This document shows positions 36,601-48,659 of a stretch of DNA of 64,000 nucleotides, piece by piece (the first letter of the stretch is position 1; every line of letters starts with the position of its first letter). This DNA is from Emydura subglobosa (taxonomy: Eukaryota > Chordata > Testudines > Chelidae). A program made the translations under genes and the position numbers. The stretch is taken from the NCBI GenBank assembly GCA_007922225.1, contig ML679956.1, forward strand, positions 69,990,111-70,054,110, given 5' to 3'. A model generated the notes under the pieces. The model was not told where the DNA came from and searched no databases. It saw only the letters and a list, made by a program, of their open reading frames with translations.

Positions 36601-37572
36601 CCAACATACAATGTTGTAGCCCTAAGAGTGAGGTAGTAAAGTTTGCACCCTGCAAGCTGTAGCATTTTTCACAAGATTGTACGTGTGCTTTCTTCTGGTT
36701 TTTTTTTTTTTTTAGTTTCAAGTGTGGAGCTCTCCTGCCACAAACAAACTATTCACATTTTGACATTATTTTAACCAACACAAAGTACATGGAAGAGTGT
36801 GTTATTTACACCGTAACTTAAATTCATTTAAAATATGCTGTACAGTACGAGGGATGGTAATAAGTTTATTAGTGCTGCTTATTAAATTATTGTGTAATTG
36901 GATCATGAGCTTCGACAGTTAAAAAAATCGCATCTTGTTCTTTACTAAATGGCATCGTCTTGAGTGACATTTTAAGATGCCACCATTTTAAGGGAAAATA
37001 GGAATTCTGCCTTTGCTCTGCCAGCATCCCCAGGCTTCACCACACATCAGCCAACTTCCCCCAAAGGGCTCACTTCTGTCAGGTGCTCAGCACACCAGCC
37101 CCAGTCCAGCATAGCATTTAAACATATTTCATTTTAAGCACAAGCAGTCCCATTGACTTCAGTGGAATGACTCACCCTTAAAGTTAAGCACATACTGTGC
37201 TGGTTTGGGATCAGTGTGTTCAGCACTTTGTATGACCAAGCCCTCAAACACCTCCACATTTTCTCCCAGGCTGCCCTTATGCATGGCAAAAACTACCTGA
37301 TAAAGTTCCAACAGCCACTGCCTTATCCTCCTTAAGACTCACATCTACTGTGAGGGCCACAAGACCCTGCCTGATGATCATGGCTAAGCAGCCGATGAGC
37401 TGTAGCTATTCCTTTCCCCTTTCTCCTCCCCACCCTTTCCCCCAAGAATAGTACATGTAAATAATAAAGCTGAGCCAAATCTTCACCAGGTTCATTGGCT
37501 TGCACCTTGTATCCCTAACCCCTACCCTTTGTCTGTTTGCATTTTTGGATAGCAGACCCTCCAGGCCAAGGG

Positions 37573-37680
37573 ATTTCTTTTTTCTACATCTGTACACACC
37601 CAGCACAGTGGAGCCTTAACCATGAATGGAGCCTTTGGATGCCACAATAAGACATAATTAACAACAACAATAATAAATGG
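37573..37680 (+). repeat. SINE-type tail repeat, copy 2
   Basis: It contains ctgtacacacccagcacagt, ggagccttaaccatgaatgg and an ending of aacaacaacaataataaatg. It is a diverged copy of the tail at 12255-12362. Confidence 0.5.
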
Positions 37681-38439
37681 AGGCTTATTTAAGTTCAGTC
37701 AAACCAGAGCTCTAGCTTTCATAGCTGTCCGCAGCAGAATAAAGGAAACCACCATGTTGCTTTCTGTATAACTTCCCATTCAAGTCCACAGTTTCTAACA
37801 CAGTTGGGGATTGTGTTACATGACACAACTTCTTTATTGTCAATGGAGTAGCAGCTGTGGGAGAGGATGTTGTATACTGAATGGTATTTTGGTCATGCAA
37901 ATTATTCACATCTGTCAAACTGCCAAGGTCCAGATGACAGATGCAGCATGGGGCATTGTAATGCAACGTATGTGAAACAAAGGTGATGTTTGTCTAAAAC
38001 GAGGCGTGTCCATTCCTCAGTTTGGGGCACATTTACTTACCTTCTTCAGAGGAGCATTGAGTGTCTTAGTTCATGTTTGTGCAGTACTTTGAAATCATTG
38101 GATGGAGGATTTGTAAATGCAAAGGATTATTATTACAGTTGAGGGGCATCAGACGGTAGCATCATTGTGATACTGCATATATCCGAAGACAAGTGCTCTT
38201 AATATGTCTGCAAGTAAAGTTCATCATTAAAATGCCACTTTTGTATGCCTGGTAATGATGAAAAAAATGGGTCGCAGATGGGGGTTTTGTGTGTTGTTAT
38301 AGATTGTCTCAGTGAAACATAGCAACGCAATAAATACCTTTATAAAGATACTTTAAAACAGGATTACGATTCATTTTAGAACTTTCAAAGGTTTTATGAG
38401 GATTTCCATTCTAAATTCCTTTTATTTATAGACTAAGGA

Positions 38440-38844
38440 AGTGGTTCTCAACCAGGGGTATGTGGACCCCAGGGGTACGCAGAGGTTTTCCAGGGGGTAC
38501 ATTAACTCATCTAGATATTAGCCTAGTTTTACAACAGGCTACATAAAAAGCACTGGCAAAGTCAGTACAAACTAACATTTCATACAGACAGTGACTTGTT
38601 TATACTGCTCTACGTACCCTACACTGAAATATAAGTACATTATTTATATTCCAATTGATTTATGTTATAATTATACGTGAAAAATGAGAAAGTAAGCAAT
38701 TTTTCAGTAATAATTTCCTGTGGTACTCTGTATTTTTACGTTTGATTTTGTAAGCCAGTAGTTTTTAAGTGAGGTGAAACTTGGGGGTACGCAAGTCAAA
38801 TCAGACTCCTGAAAGGGGTACAGTAGTCTGGAAAGGTTGCGAGC
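38440..38844. mobile_element. hAT-like non-autonomous element
   Basis: It starts agtggttctcaaccaggggt, runs through ccaggggtacgcagagg and ctacataaaaagcactggc, and ends ctggaaaggttgcgagc, which is an inverted relative of ggttctcaacc. The GGTTCTCAACC type of end is common among hAT MITEs. It looks well preserved and I recognise it from turtle genomes by memory. Confidence 0.65.
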
Positions 38845-40399
38845 AAAAGAATTACAAAGTTGTACAGAAATATATACCTCATTTTATATATGTTATTTTA
38901 ATGTAGCCTGCTAAGAAAAATCACGGTCACGGTGAGAATAAAGGTAGCTAAAGTTCCTATAGCAACAGTTTCTAGGATGCGGTTGCCAAAGGTGCTTTCT
39001 TTTTATATCCTGAAGTAGCTTTACAGGCCGATTTTTCTTCCCGTTCACTTGCCATTATGGTAATATCAGTACAGACATGATGCAAATGTACTTGCATTGT
39101 TAGTATGATAGTGTAGACTACAGCCCAAGAACTGAATATACAGTATGTCATGTGAAAAGAAAAACAAATGTTAAGCAGTCTGACCTTGAGACTTGAACAG
39201 CGTTCACTGAAAAACCAGATTGCTCTGAAAAATTGTTTTCTTGCTATTGTTACAAGTAGCATGTGGGATTTCTGTAAATGAAAACAACTGAACAAGATAC
39301 TTTTATCTTTTGTTGCCCAGGTTGTTTACTTTGCGCATTTGACAGCACTTTGTGTCTAGTAAGTTTCACAGTTTCCCTTGGCAGACAATTTCCCCTGTTG
39401 GCTGTGTGGATCTTTCACATGGCCACAGGGGAGAGAGAAAAAAATTCTGGGGGGAAAAAAAAAGGAAAATGTCATTGTAAAACCTCAAAAATCGGGAGAA
39501 GAGGCAGGGATGGGTGTAGAAGCTGAAACTAGTTTTCATTTTTTTGGAGGGGGAGAAGGAGATGAGGAGATAATTGACTAGATTCCAAGATGATGTTGCC
39601 CCTCTAAATTTGTATCCTATTTTTATAAGAAAACACCAGAATCCAGGTTTATAAGCATTTTTACAAAATTAGCAAGTTATGATTTCAGTAGAAAAAAAGA
39701 GCATGTCCATGATGTGACTCCATTAAGAATACTGAGCGGCTTGATGTAACTTGATATAACCCTTTCATTGAGAGTCCTCCAACATCACATCTGCCATGTT
39801 GTTGTGGTCCAGGGAAGACAATGGGCATATATTCAATACATTCAGCAGCACAGCAGGTGTTTTCTAGTAAGATGCTCATCAGAAAAGAACACTGTTTCCT
39901 TATTGTTATCATTTAAAAACATGCAGCAGAGATAAACATGAATGTTTAGGGTTTTTTGCTTTAATTTTAAAGTCACACTGAGCACTTCTAATTCTAGTGC
40001 CCTTCTGGCCACCACCTCTGCTTATCGGCTACAGCTGTGCTTCTGCAAGACAAGAGAGACCCTTAAAGGGATTGGAGCCTCAGCCACATTGGTGTGCAAA
40101 GGAGGGAAGGAGGGAATGGTGATTTCTTTGGAGGCGTCCCTACAAAATTGTCCTACTACATAGTTGCCTATAAAGTCTAGGCTTCAAGCCAATCCTATTT
40201 ATAGGGACTGCATAGCCAAATCCTGAAGGCCTCACTCAGATTTCAGTCCTTATTCAAACCCCATTGAGTTCATACTAATTGTTCTCCTACAGTTTGTTAG
40301 TTAGTTGCCTAGGCTGCAGGCATTAGCTCAGAAGTGACAAACTTTATAGCTAGAGATCAAACTAGTTCACCTGTATGTTAGTTTTGCTCAAAATAGGTA

Positions 40400-41503
40400 G
40401 TCTTTTAAGAATGTATTTAGTGTTTAGACTCTATGAAATGCTTATAAGCTGCTGCACGCATTAATCTCACTTGCGGAGTCTGTATTCCAGGATATAAGAA
40501 AGTATGTAAGTTTTGGTTTTTAACTTTGAAAATGTTTGCTCTGAACTTGTGAACTCGGGCATGGGAATCGTCCCACCCACCCATCCAGAAGGGCTATCAA
40601 AATCAGACGGACGATCAAGGAACATCACAATACAAGGGATTGTTAATGGCCCTATCATAGCTGGGAAATGCTACCTGCAAGTTTCCTCCTGTAGACTTGG
40701 AAGCTGAAGGAAGGAAATAAAACAAAATCACAGGATAATTTTCCATCTGCTTGAATCCTGACAGGATCAGAGTCTCTGAAGTGAAGTCAGAGATCCCTAG
40801 AGGTTGCCTCCTGGGTCTGCCCTGAAAGACACTTTGAATTGATAGATCACTACAACTCTGTCACTCTTATGGCTGGTCTACACTTAAAACTTACAGCGGC
40901 ACAGCTGTACATAGTATGTCAATGGGATAGAGCATCTCCTGCCAACATAGCGCTGTCCACACAAGTGTTTATGCTGGCAAAACTCGTTCAGGAGTGTGTT
41001 TAGCGTAAGTGCTCAGCATAAGTGTTAGCGTAGACAAGGCCTTAGGATTTAGATGGTAATTCATTTGTTTGTATATGTTTGCTTGCTTTAACCTGTAAAT
41101 AACTTTCATCTTTTTCCTAGTTAATAAACATTTAGATAGTTTATTATAGGATTTGCTACAGGTATTATCTTTGGTTTAAGATCTAGGGTACCAGTTGATC
41201 TGCGGTAAGTCACTGATTTCTTGGGACTGGAAGCAACCTGAATGTGGTGTGATTTTTGATGTAAGTGACCATTTATCACCAAATCCAGTTTGTCTGGATG
41301 ACAAGGTAGACTGGAGAGTCTAAGGGGACTACATGTGACTCCATGGTAAGACAGTTATAGTGATCTAGGAGTTCACATTTGTTACTGGCTTGGCAAAATG
41401 TAATTATAGAACACACCATCCGTTTGGGGTGTCTGCCTTGTTTTTGACAGTCTACGTTGAGGTAGGCACTCACAATTGGGAGCCACTCTAGGCAGTGTGA
41501 CAC
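40400..41503 (+). mobile_element. LTR-like element, interrupted by a MITE
   Basis: It contains the poly(A)-type signal AATAAA at 41123-41128. After that it reads ggtaccagttgatctgcggt, tggtgtgatttttgatgtaa and caccatccgtttggggtgtc, ending aggcagtgtgaca at 41503. The left limit is estimated from gtgtttagactctatgaaat. A 172-bp MITE (40870-41041) splits it. No viral protein reading frame is present. Confidence 0.5.
40870..41041. mobile_element. GTCTAC-ended element nested in LTR, TTA duplication
   Basis: This 172-bp element opens tggctggtctacactt and closes agcgtagacaaggcc. TTA occurs on both sides (40867-40869, 41042-41044), and the GTCTAC core lies six bases inside each end. It is younger than the LTR-like sequence it interrupts. 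Confidence 0.75.
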
Positions 41504-42614
41504 TAATGATCACTCATTACCCGGGTACCTGTGTCCCTTTGCTGGATTCTCCTCTCCTTACACATCAAGTTCAAGTTTCCTGTCCTTTACCTTCATGAGC
41601 CCCTACATCTCTGCACCACCTGCATCCCTGTTCTCATTTCCATTTATTCTCATTTTATTCACACCACTGCTCTCAAGCCTCCCTCGTAGCACCTTCTGTA
41701 TCATGCTCCACTCGGTTCCATTTGGAAGACTCCTCCTTTCGTTTTTGGAAGACTTCTTCAACCAGTGCATCTACCAACCTCCCTTCATCATTCAAGTGTC
41801 TCCTTCAAATTTTTGTCTTCCATGGGATCTTTCAAAAATAAGCCAACTTTGCGTGCGCATGTGTCTATTTAGAGGGGTGGCTGGTGATTCATGCCCAGCT
41901 CTTAGTCGCGCTGTAGACTGTGTTAGTAGCTACAGTCTGGCTACTGAAGAGACAGTGTGCAGTACTACCTGCTGCCAGTAAAGAATTCCAAGGGTTGGAG
42001 GAAGTGCAGACCCACTAGGCAGTTCCAGTACATTTGATACCACAAGAGGATCCCAGTGGCACTGAAACAGCTTTTAGTCTATCATTATGGGTAAGATCTT
42101 CCATACCTCTGATCAATGTGCCCAACCTTTTCTGGCCTTCTCCAGAACTTAAAATAAGGTCCTTAAAACTGGATGCAATGTCAGGGTCTTAGGGAACAGA
42201 ATACAAAGACCGTCAATATTTTAAATAGTTATCCTCTTTAGAAACCAGAGTAGCTGTTCTTGTCCTTATTATTTTAATCAGAAATGGGATAAAACAGCTG
42301 TAATGGCAAAGCGGAACCAACTTGGATACTTCCAAAGATGGCCATATTTTGAAAACCAGGGTGTTTTTGCAGATATATATTTTAGGGTTGTAAATTAGTC
42401 GCACAAAAGGCCAAATATTTTTTAAAAAATGTCATGGTGGTATCACTGCTTCCAACTTCTGACTCATTGACACATGCTTATATCTCAGAGTGGAGGATTT
42501 TTTCCCCAGTAACTTAGTGCTCTGAATGTGTTTGTCATTAAATATTGAACAAGTGTCACTGACATTCACTTAAAAGAACAGCTTTGATCTCCTCCACACT
42601 CATTTGAGAGAGAA

Positions 42615-42716
42615 AAGGTGGGTGAGATAGCATCTTTTATTGGACCAACTTCTCTTGGTGAAAGAGACAGAGACAAAAGAAGTTGGTACAATAAAAGATA
42701 CTATTTCACCCACCTT
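42615..42716. mobile_element. Palindromic MITE with 39-bp arms
   Basis: The left arm 42615-42653 (aaggtgggtgagatagcatc then ttttattggaccaacttct) pairs with 42678-42716 at 36 of 39 positions around a 24-nt loop. A half copy lies at 25569-25646. It has no coding capacity. As part of the intron it would form a long hairpin in the pre-mRNA. Confidence 0.85.
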
Positions 42717-43054
42717 GTCTTTCTTATATCCTGGGACCAACATGGCCACAATAACACTGCCAACAATAATGGAAGATTCACGTTCATTTGAGTTTTCATT
42801 CCAACACTGTTCCAAACACTAAACCTTATTTCTACTGCAGTTATTCCCGGTAAGCCAATAAATTCTGGTTAGTACAGAAATACATCTGAAACAAACATTT
42901 TGTAGTTAGATGAAAAAAAAATATATATGTTTGAATTGATTAAATAAAAAAAAGGGGGCATTTCAGGTGTCTTAAACAAAGTTCCTGGGACATATAGTTA
43001 TTTTAATATACCCCATTCTGTCTCCACACCATGACTTTTAAAACAAAATCATGA

Positions 43055-43985
43055 AAATATAGGGCTGGAAGGGACTTCAAGAGGTCATCTAGGCTATGTC
43101 TACACTGATGCTGACAAATTCACCATCGTCGTATCGATTTATCTGGTTCGATTGAGCAACAGTGAAGAGACGCTCAATTGATCCAGAAGTTGATCTATTA
43201 AAACCACCAGAAAAAGTGTAGTGTTGCACCGATGGGTACGCATTTCCCATTGGCGCAGCATAATGGAGATGGTGTGTAAAACAGAAGTTAGGAAGTTAAC
43301 GTAAATTATTCAAGCTACTCTACACAGCTTACATAACTCCCGTCGACTGCTGCCAAATTTGCCGGTCAGTGTAGACCAGGTCGTAGTCCGGTCCTAGTCC
43401 AGCCCTCTGCACCGTTAGAACCAAGAAAACCTAAAACATCCCTGACAGGTGTTTGTCTCCTGTTTCTAAAAACCTCCAATGATGTGGATTCCACAACCTC
43501 CCATGAAGCCTACTCCAGAAGTTAACTTCCTTTATAGTGAAAACGTTTTTCCTAATATTTAACATATCTCCCTTGCTGCAGATTAAGTCCATTATTTTTT
43601 GTTCTTCCTTTAGTAGACATAAACAACTAAATACCACAGTCTTTCTAACAGCCCTTAACATATCTGAAGATTGTTCTCAGGTTCCCCAATCAGTCTTCAT
43701 TTCTCAAGACTACACATGCCCAGTTTTTTAACCTTTCCTCATAAATTAGGTTTTCTAAACCTTTTTTTTTTTTTCATTTTTGATGCTCTCCTCTGGACTT
43801 TCTCCAATTTGTCCACATCTGTCAACCAGAACTGGACACAGTACTCAGACTAAGGCATCACTAGTGCCAAGTAAAGCAGGAAAATTACCTCCTGTGTCTT
43901 ACATAGAACACTCCTGTTAATACACCCCAGAATCATATTGGTCTTTTCCACAGTAGCTCTTCAACATAGCCTGAGCACACACAAA
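43055..43985 (-). mobile_element. CR1 LINE 3' region, antisense, interrupted
   Basis: The plus strand reads ggctggaagggacttcaaga and ggtcatcta, then after the nested element gtccagccctctgcaccg, ggacacagtactcagact and ccagaatcatattggtct. This is the complement of a CR1 C-terminal ORF2 and 3' end of another subfamily. The nested GTCTAC element occupies 43092-43382. Confidence 0.8.
43092..43382. mobile_element. GTCTAC-ended element nested in CR1
   Basis: It opens ggctatgtctacactgatg and closes cagtgtagaccaggtc, with the core again six bases inside each end. The flanking triplets are CTA (43089-43091) and GTA (43383-43385), one mismatch from a 3-bp duplication. It contains words such as ctcccgtcgactgctgcc. 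Confidence 0.7.
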
Positions 43986-44029
43986 AATACTTTAAAACAT
44001 ATTTTCCAAACCTTAAGGGTATTTTTTTC

Positions 44030-44690
44030 CATCTGGTCATTGGAGCGGGGACTTGAATTTGAATTTCTCACTTCCCACAGGGGACCCTAACCACTGGGCT
44101 ATAGGATCATTCTCACGCTTTCTTTGGTCCAATGAATATTTAATGATTTATAGAAAATGGAACAGCTTCAACAACAAGAGAGACAGAGTGCTCCATCCCA
44201 GAACACTCCATGACTCAGTGGTTAGGTCATTCATCTACAAGGTGGGAAAACTGGTTTGAAGTTCCTGCTTCACATCAGAGAGAGGGGGATTTGAACCCAG
44301 GTATCCCACAGCCTGTGTGAGTGCTATAACCACTGGGATATCAGGTACAAGTAAGCACGGTTGCCTCTTTCTCAGTTTTTCTTTAGAAAGGGCTGACCTG
44401 GCTTAGGCACCTAACTCCAGGAGGGGGTTCACGGCTGAATCCTGAGTGGAGGGAGGCGCCTATCTCCAGCTCAGAGTTAGGTGTCTAATTCCTTTGTAGG
44501 GTGGGGCTTAGGCAATATCACTCTTCAGCTCAATATTTCCTACTGGCTAATGCAGGCAATTCAGCATGTTAGCCTTTGGGAATCCCTTTGTTAGGCACCT
44601 AACTTCGTACACAATGCACGGAGAGCCTGGGCACCTCATTTGGAGTTGTAAATTCTGCTAGGCAGCTGGGTGTCTCCCGTTGGCTTAATT
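44030..44690. repeat. Composite repeat with inverted tRNA-like units
   Basis: It contains ctaaccactgggctatagga and, inverted, gactcagtggttaggtcatt. A third unit is gggggatttgaacccaggta, tcccac, then ataaccactggga. The right part has aggcacctaactccaggagg and gttaggcacctaacttc. It is a fold-back element built from SINE-like heads. Boundaries are approximate. Confidence 0.5.
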
Positions 44691-44880
44691 ACTTCAACCC
44701 CCGTGAGCGGCAGTAGCCATGTCGATGGCAGAAGCTCTCCTGGCGACATAGAGCTGTTCACACCAGCACTTAAGTCGGTCTAAGTTATGTCGCTCGGGGC
44801 GGTGGACTAATTCAGACCTCTGAGTGACATGATTTATGTAGACTTAAATTTAAGCCATAGTTTAAGTCCCCTTGTGAATC
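44690..44880. mobile_element. Fragment of GTCTAC/GTCGAC-type element
   Basis: It contains catgtcgatggcagaagctc, tcctggcgacatagagctgt, gtcggtctaagttatgtcg and tttatgtagacttaaattt. Same family as 16880-17157, but the left end is lost. Confidence 0.55.
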
Positions 44881-46179
44881 TAGCTGAATATGTGTCAGCT
44901 CCCAGCCCATAACACATAACAAGATAGGGTCTGGCAAGATGCTGCTGGTATGTCTTCCCAGCCCCGAAAGGATTAAACATCATGCCCAGATCATTTTCAG
45001 ACCCCCTCAGGGCACAGTTTATTAATGTAAATGAAAACCTCACAAAGTAACACAAAATAAAGCCATTCCCCTGACCTACACAGGCTGCAGGAGTCTTTCA
45101 GCCTCCTTCAGGGCCAGGCACAGGAGCCAACCTCCGTCTTGCAGCTCTCATCCAACTTGGGTGGCCGCTTACACACTCCCAGAACACTGGACATACCAGC
45201 ACTTCTGGGAATGGCGTGGGCCCACCCTGGCCTGGGTGATCCCGCTCCCGCTGGCATGACCTTGGATGCCTGGTGTGCATGAGATCACATTGCACAGGGG
45301 ATGGCATTTACAAGAGTGCACCACCCAGCCCTACCATCCTGATATGTGCGAGGTCAGGCCGGTGGGGGCAGAGAGGCACGCTATTCAAAATGATGAAATC
45401 CATCCAATACGGGACTAAAGCATGTCTGGTTTTGTCCCACTATCAGACGGGGGACAAACCAGCCAAAAATAGGACTGTCTAGAATAAAACAGGATGAGTG
45501 GTCTCCCTACATCCAACTGAGCTCTCTCAGCCCTTTATACGCATTATCTTTGAAGCAGGGTCCAATAATCAAATAGGGCTGGCTGGCCCGAAGCTCCCTG
45601 GCTCTTAAAGGAACTGACTACTTTGTTACAGGCACGAAATTCAAACACAGGGGCCAATGGAAGGGAGCAAAGTCCAGCACCCAACCTTTTCTAAATCCTG
45701 ATCTCCTGATCCCAATTTTCTCCAGCATTGATTGCTCCCCCTTAGTCTCAAAGGTGTTATGGAACTAAGGTCAGGGCCCCAGATGCTGCCAGCTAAGACT
45801 CAGATCTACATATCAGTGGCATCTATATTTAAACTACCACTTCCTGGAGGGCCTCAGGGAACTTCTAAGTCCTGAGACCTCCTAGAAAATTCCCCTGTTG
45901 CCTTGGAGTCCGGCCTGAGCTTAGGCTAATGCAATGTATTACTATCATCAGTGTTTGTTTACTGAGTGCTGACATTGTACCTTTCCTGAAACAAATGTTG
46001 AGGACACCATGGCCCTGTGCCCAGGAGCTTACAGTGTAAATCAGCCTGGCAATACAGATCAGACGTACAAGACATGCAGGGGGAAGGTTGACACATCCAG
46101 TTATCCTTTGTATGCATGTAAATATAGATATAGACAGTGGCAGGAGAAAACAGTGCTTATCTCTCAGAAGCCCCTTTAC

Positions 46180-46640
46180 TGTTTTATCCCAGTCCTTCTT
46201 TCTCTCTGTCTCTTCCCCCATTCCAGACTAGATTTTATCCTCCGACCTCCTCACCCACACACGCTTATTCACACACACCAGAGTTCCTCCCAATCACATC
46301 CCCATTCTCACCATTCATTCACGCTCAACTCTCCCAACTCAGCCTACCCCAACCCACTCAGCTCCCTCTCTCCGGCCCATCTCAACCAGACCCAAAACCT
46401 CTCTTCTCACCTACCTACTGGTCTCAGAATTCTCTCTCTCTCAACTCAGAAACTAGCCCCTCACTCGAGATCTCCCTTTTTCCTTCCTAACCAACTTCCT
46501 GCAGCCCAGAACCTCCCTTGGGCTTATAACTTTCTCCGTGGCTCCTCAGTAAGCTTTTCACCTCACCTTGTAGCTCAACCTCCTTCCAAATCCTCTCAGG
46601 CTCACAAGAACCACTCCCTCCCCAGGTAAAATCCCTCCAT
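46180..46640 (+). repeat. CT/CA-rich low-complexity tract
   Basis: The plus strand is strongly pyrimidine-rich and G-poor (cttctttctctctgtctctt, cacccacacacgcttattca, ctctctctctcaactcag). This generates a long open frame (46009-46629) rich in Ser, Pro and Leu. I do not accept that frame as a gene, because it lacks any domain and its composition explains it. Confidence 0.7.
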
Positions 46641-47349
46641 CACACCACCACCTTCCACTGAGCCTGGAGAATCAGGATCAGAAGCAGCTGAGAAGGACTA
46701 AGTCTACAGGTGGTGAGTATGTGAAGGAAGGCTCTTACCCTGCCTCTGTACAGCTAACCTGAATTAGCCTCTCAGAGGTCTATATTTCCTGCCCCCTCTT
46801 CTGCCTGCAGAGGTGTAAGAAACTGGAATACAACCTTCTACACCTGCATTACGTGCACATGCAGCTCACAAATTAGCAAAGTGTCTTTGCACGTCCAAAG
46901 CATCTTGGCTTCAGCCAAAGGTTTGAGTTTATTATTCTGATCTTCATCCTCTGCTAGAAATACTGGAGTTCATCATCAGTCTATTTCCCCATTCTGCTTT
47001 TCTGCTTCCTTCTTCGCCTCTCATTTCCCTTAAACTACTATCCACTCAGCCAAAATGTTATTGAGTTTCAAGCCCTTTTTTGAGGAGAAAATTAAGCTGA
47101 TTGAAAGAGAGCTTGTAATAAGGTCCTGAAATAATTCAGACCTCAATAAGTGAGACACACCAACCTCTTTCCTCTGCTATTTAGAAAATTGTATTACCGT
47201 GCATGATTTTGTCATCATCATTGTTTCCATTATTACTGACACTGGGAAGTTGAAATCCCTACTTTATGCCAGTTAGAAGTGGACAGAACTGAACTAAAAT
47301 GTGTCCAATAAAGAAAAGAGAAGCAAAATTGTTTTTTAAATGCACTCAC

Positions 47350-47413
47350 CCAGCATCTGAACTGTTGCCACAGAGTAGAATGTCCGAAGTGCCATTTTTT
47401 ATGAAGTAGTTTG
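47350..47413 (-). CDS. SCN5A: Sodium channel exon 8-type: domain I extracellular pore loop
   Basis: This 64-nt exon is too short for ordinary ORF detection. Read on the minus strand it follows a good acceptor (cactttttttgcag) and ends at the donor gtgagt. It gives two bases finishing an upstream codon, then [20 protein letters not shown] and the first two bases of Gly. This is the extracellular S5-P loop of domain I. It holds two N-glycosylation sequons (NGT and NSS) and a Cys that probably takes part in the loop disulfides of the family. The length matches the 64-nt exon 8 of human SCN5A as I recall it. The split Gly codon is completed by the first base of the exon at 30683. The preceding exon (S4-S5 linker, S5) is not found between here and 64000. 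Confidence 0.93.
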
Positions 47414-47884
47414 CTGCAAAAAAAGTGAAGGAATTATGAATTGACAACCTGCTTTCTAAAAAGCACATTCCCAAATGAACACAATCTCTGAAAATTATCT
47501 GTCAAATAGCATATGCAGTTATAGTAATCTGGGGATTTGATGAATACGGGGATTTATTTGATTGATTGATCTTAACTTTCAGGAAGAAACATACTTCAGT
47601 TCTTGTAGAATCAATTGTAAAAACTAAAATATACCATTTTAAAGCATCTTAGCTATTGCCATCTGTGTTTAAAATTCATTGGTAGCATCTCTTCAACATA
47701 ATGAAGACAAGTGAAAGGTAATAACATAATTAAAATACCTTCTTTTAACATTCAAACAGACAAAAAACAAGGAAGTCTAATATTAAAAGTAATGGGAACA
47801 GAGGGTAAGTTAATATAAATGCTTTCAACAATGGACATTCTAAAAAGCATAATTGAAGGGTGGTGGTGGTTAGTGGGGGAGGGG

Positions 47885-47955
47885 GGATTAAGTGGCTGTA
47901 CAGAGCCCTAGAACAATGAGGCCCTGATCTCTGATCAGGGTTAAATAATAATAGA
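47885..47955 (+). repeat. SINE-type tail repeat, copy 3
   Basis: It reads gtggctgtacagagccctag, aacaatgaggccctgatctc and tgatcagggttaaataataa. It is a diverged copy of the tail at 12255-12362. Confidence 0.5.
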
Positions 47956-48659
47956 TGCTTTCCTGAAGCCGGTGAAAGTGGATTGAGATGGCTTTCAGCG
48001 AGGAGCAAGGCACATACCCTACCTAGTCTACATGCATACCCTACATAGCCTAGATTCTATAGCAAAGGAGTGATTCCCTGCTGACTTAAGGCATGAGGGT
48101 GAGATCCCTACACAGCAGGTGTTGTGTGAGCAGAAATGCTTTCCAAGATGATGCTTAAAGAGTTCTCCATTGCAGCCTGAACCTACATTATATAGGTAGC
48201 CAATGCAAAGAATGCAGGACTCAAGGCTTCAGGCAGATGTGTTGCTGCATTTCAAATAAGTTGCAAGCAATGGAAAAGCCCTGTTCTGATTCCTGCCAAA
48301 AGGAAATTACAATCAGTGAGCCTTGTGGTCATGAGGACATTTTTTGGTGTTCACAATCATCATTGGATAGATAACAACATAAACTCTTCATACTGTGTGT
48401 TTTTGTACTTTGTCCCACACATAGGCCTTTCTACAGAAAAATCTTGGTCCAAACCACTGCCAAGATTTTTAACCTGGTTTATTACCTCTGAACAATCCCC
48501 TCAAAAGATATTGTCCTGGCATACCACTAGGGTAGTGAGCACATCTGGGGAGACCACACAATAAGAGATATACAGCACACTGATGATGCTCTGGACTCAG
48601 TTAAGGAATTATATCACTGCATAGAGATGCTGAACAACATGGGGAAAAGGATGGCTGTC

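Larger units (their letters stand above)
30684..47349 (-). other. Intron between exons 8 and 9
   Basis: This 16,666-bp GT-AG intron (donor gtgagtgc, acceptor atttgtag) has been swollen by insertions: a hAT-like element (32876-33489), a tRNA-type SINE (about 36510-36600), a SINE-type tail (37573-37680), a second hAT-like element (38440-38844), an LTR-like element with a nested MITE (40400-41503), a hairpin element (42615-42716), a CR1 with a nested MITE (43055-43985), a composite fold-back region (44030-44880) and a CT-rich tract (46180-46640). I see nothing in 30700-32360, 34000-36500, 38850-40400, 41600-42600 or 44900-46100 that I can name. Confidence 0.9.
2053..47413 (-). other. SCN5A: SCN5A-like voltage-gated sodium channel gene, internal part of locus
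   Basis: This is the span from the first to the last coding exon present. The product is the pore-forming alpha subunit of a voltage-gated sodium channel of the plasma membrane, which carries the fast inward current of action potentials. Seven exons of 64, 142, 198, 183, 402, 133 and 239 nt join with matching phases (2/2, 0, 0, 0, 0, 1 and 0 at the successive ends) and have no stop. Introns in transcription order are 16,666, 1,622, 4,763, 2,355, 11,246 and 7,348 bp. SCN5A is favoured over the brain and muscle paralogues by [11 protein letters not shown] before the filter, [11 protein letters not shown] after S6, FEMSPLA and DCNGVVSL in the linker, and [13 protein letters not shown] in domain II S1. 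Parts of the linker look like SCN10A, so a reptile SCN10A is the main alternative. Start codon, promoter, domain I S1-S5 and everything after domain II S1 lie outside the window. Confidence 0.85.

Noticed and set aside
46009..46629. 206-codon open frame, Ser/Pro/Leu-rich
   Set aside because: It coincides with a CT/CA-rich tract that is poor in stop codons on this strand. It has no recognisable domain, no conserved splice context and lies antisense inside the channel intron.
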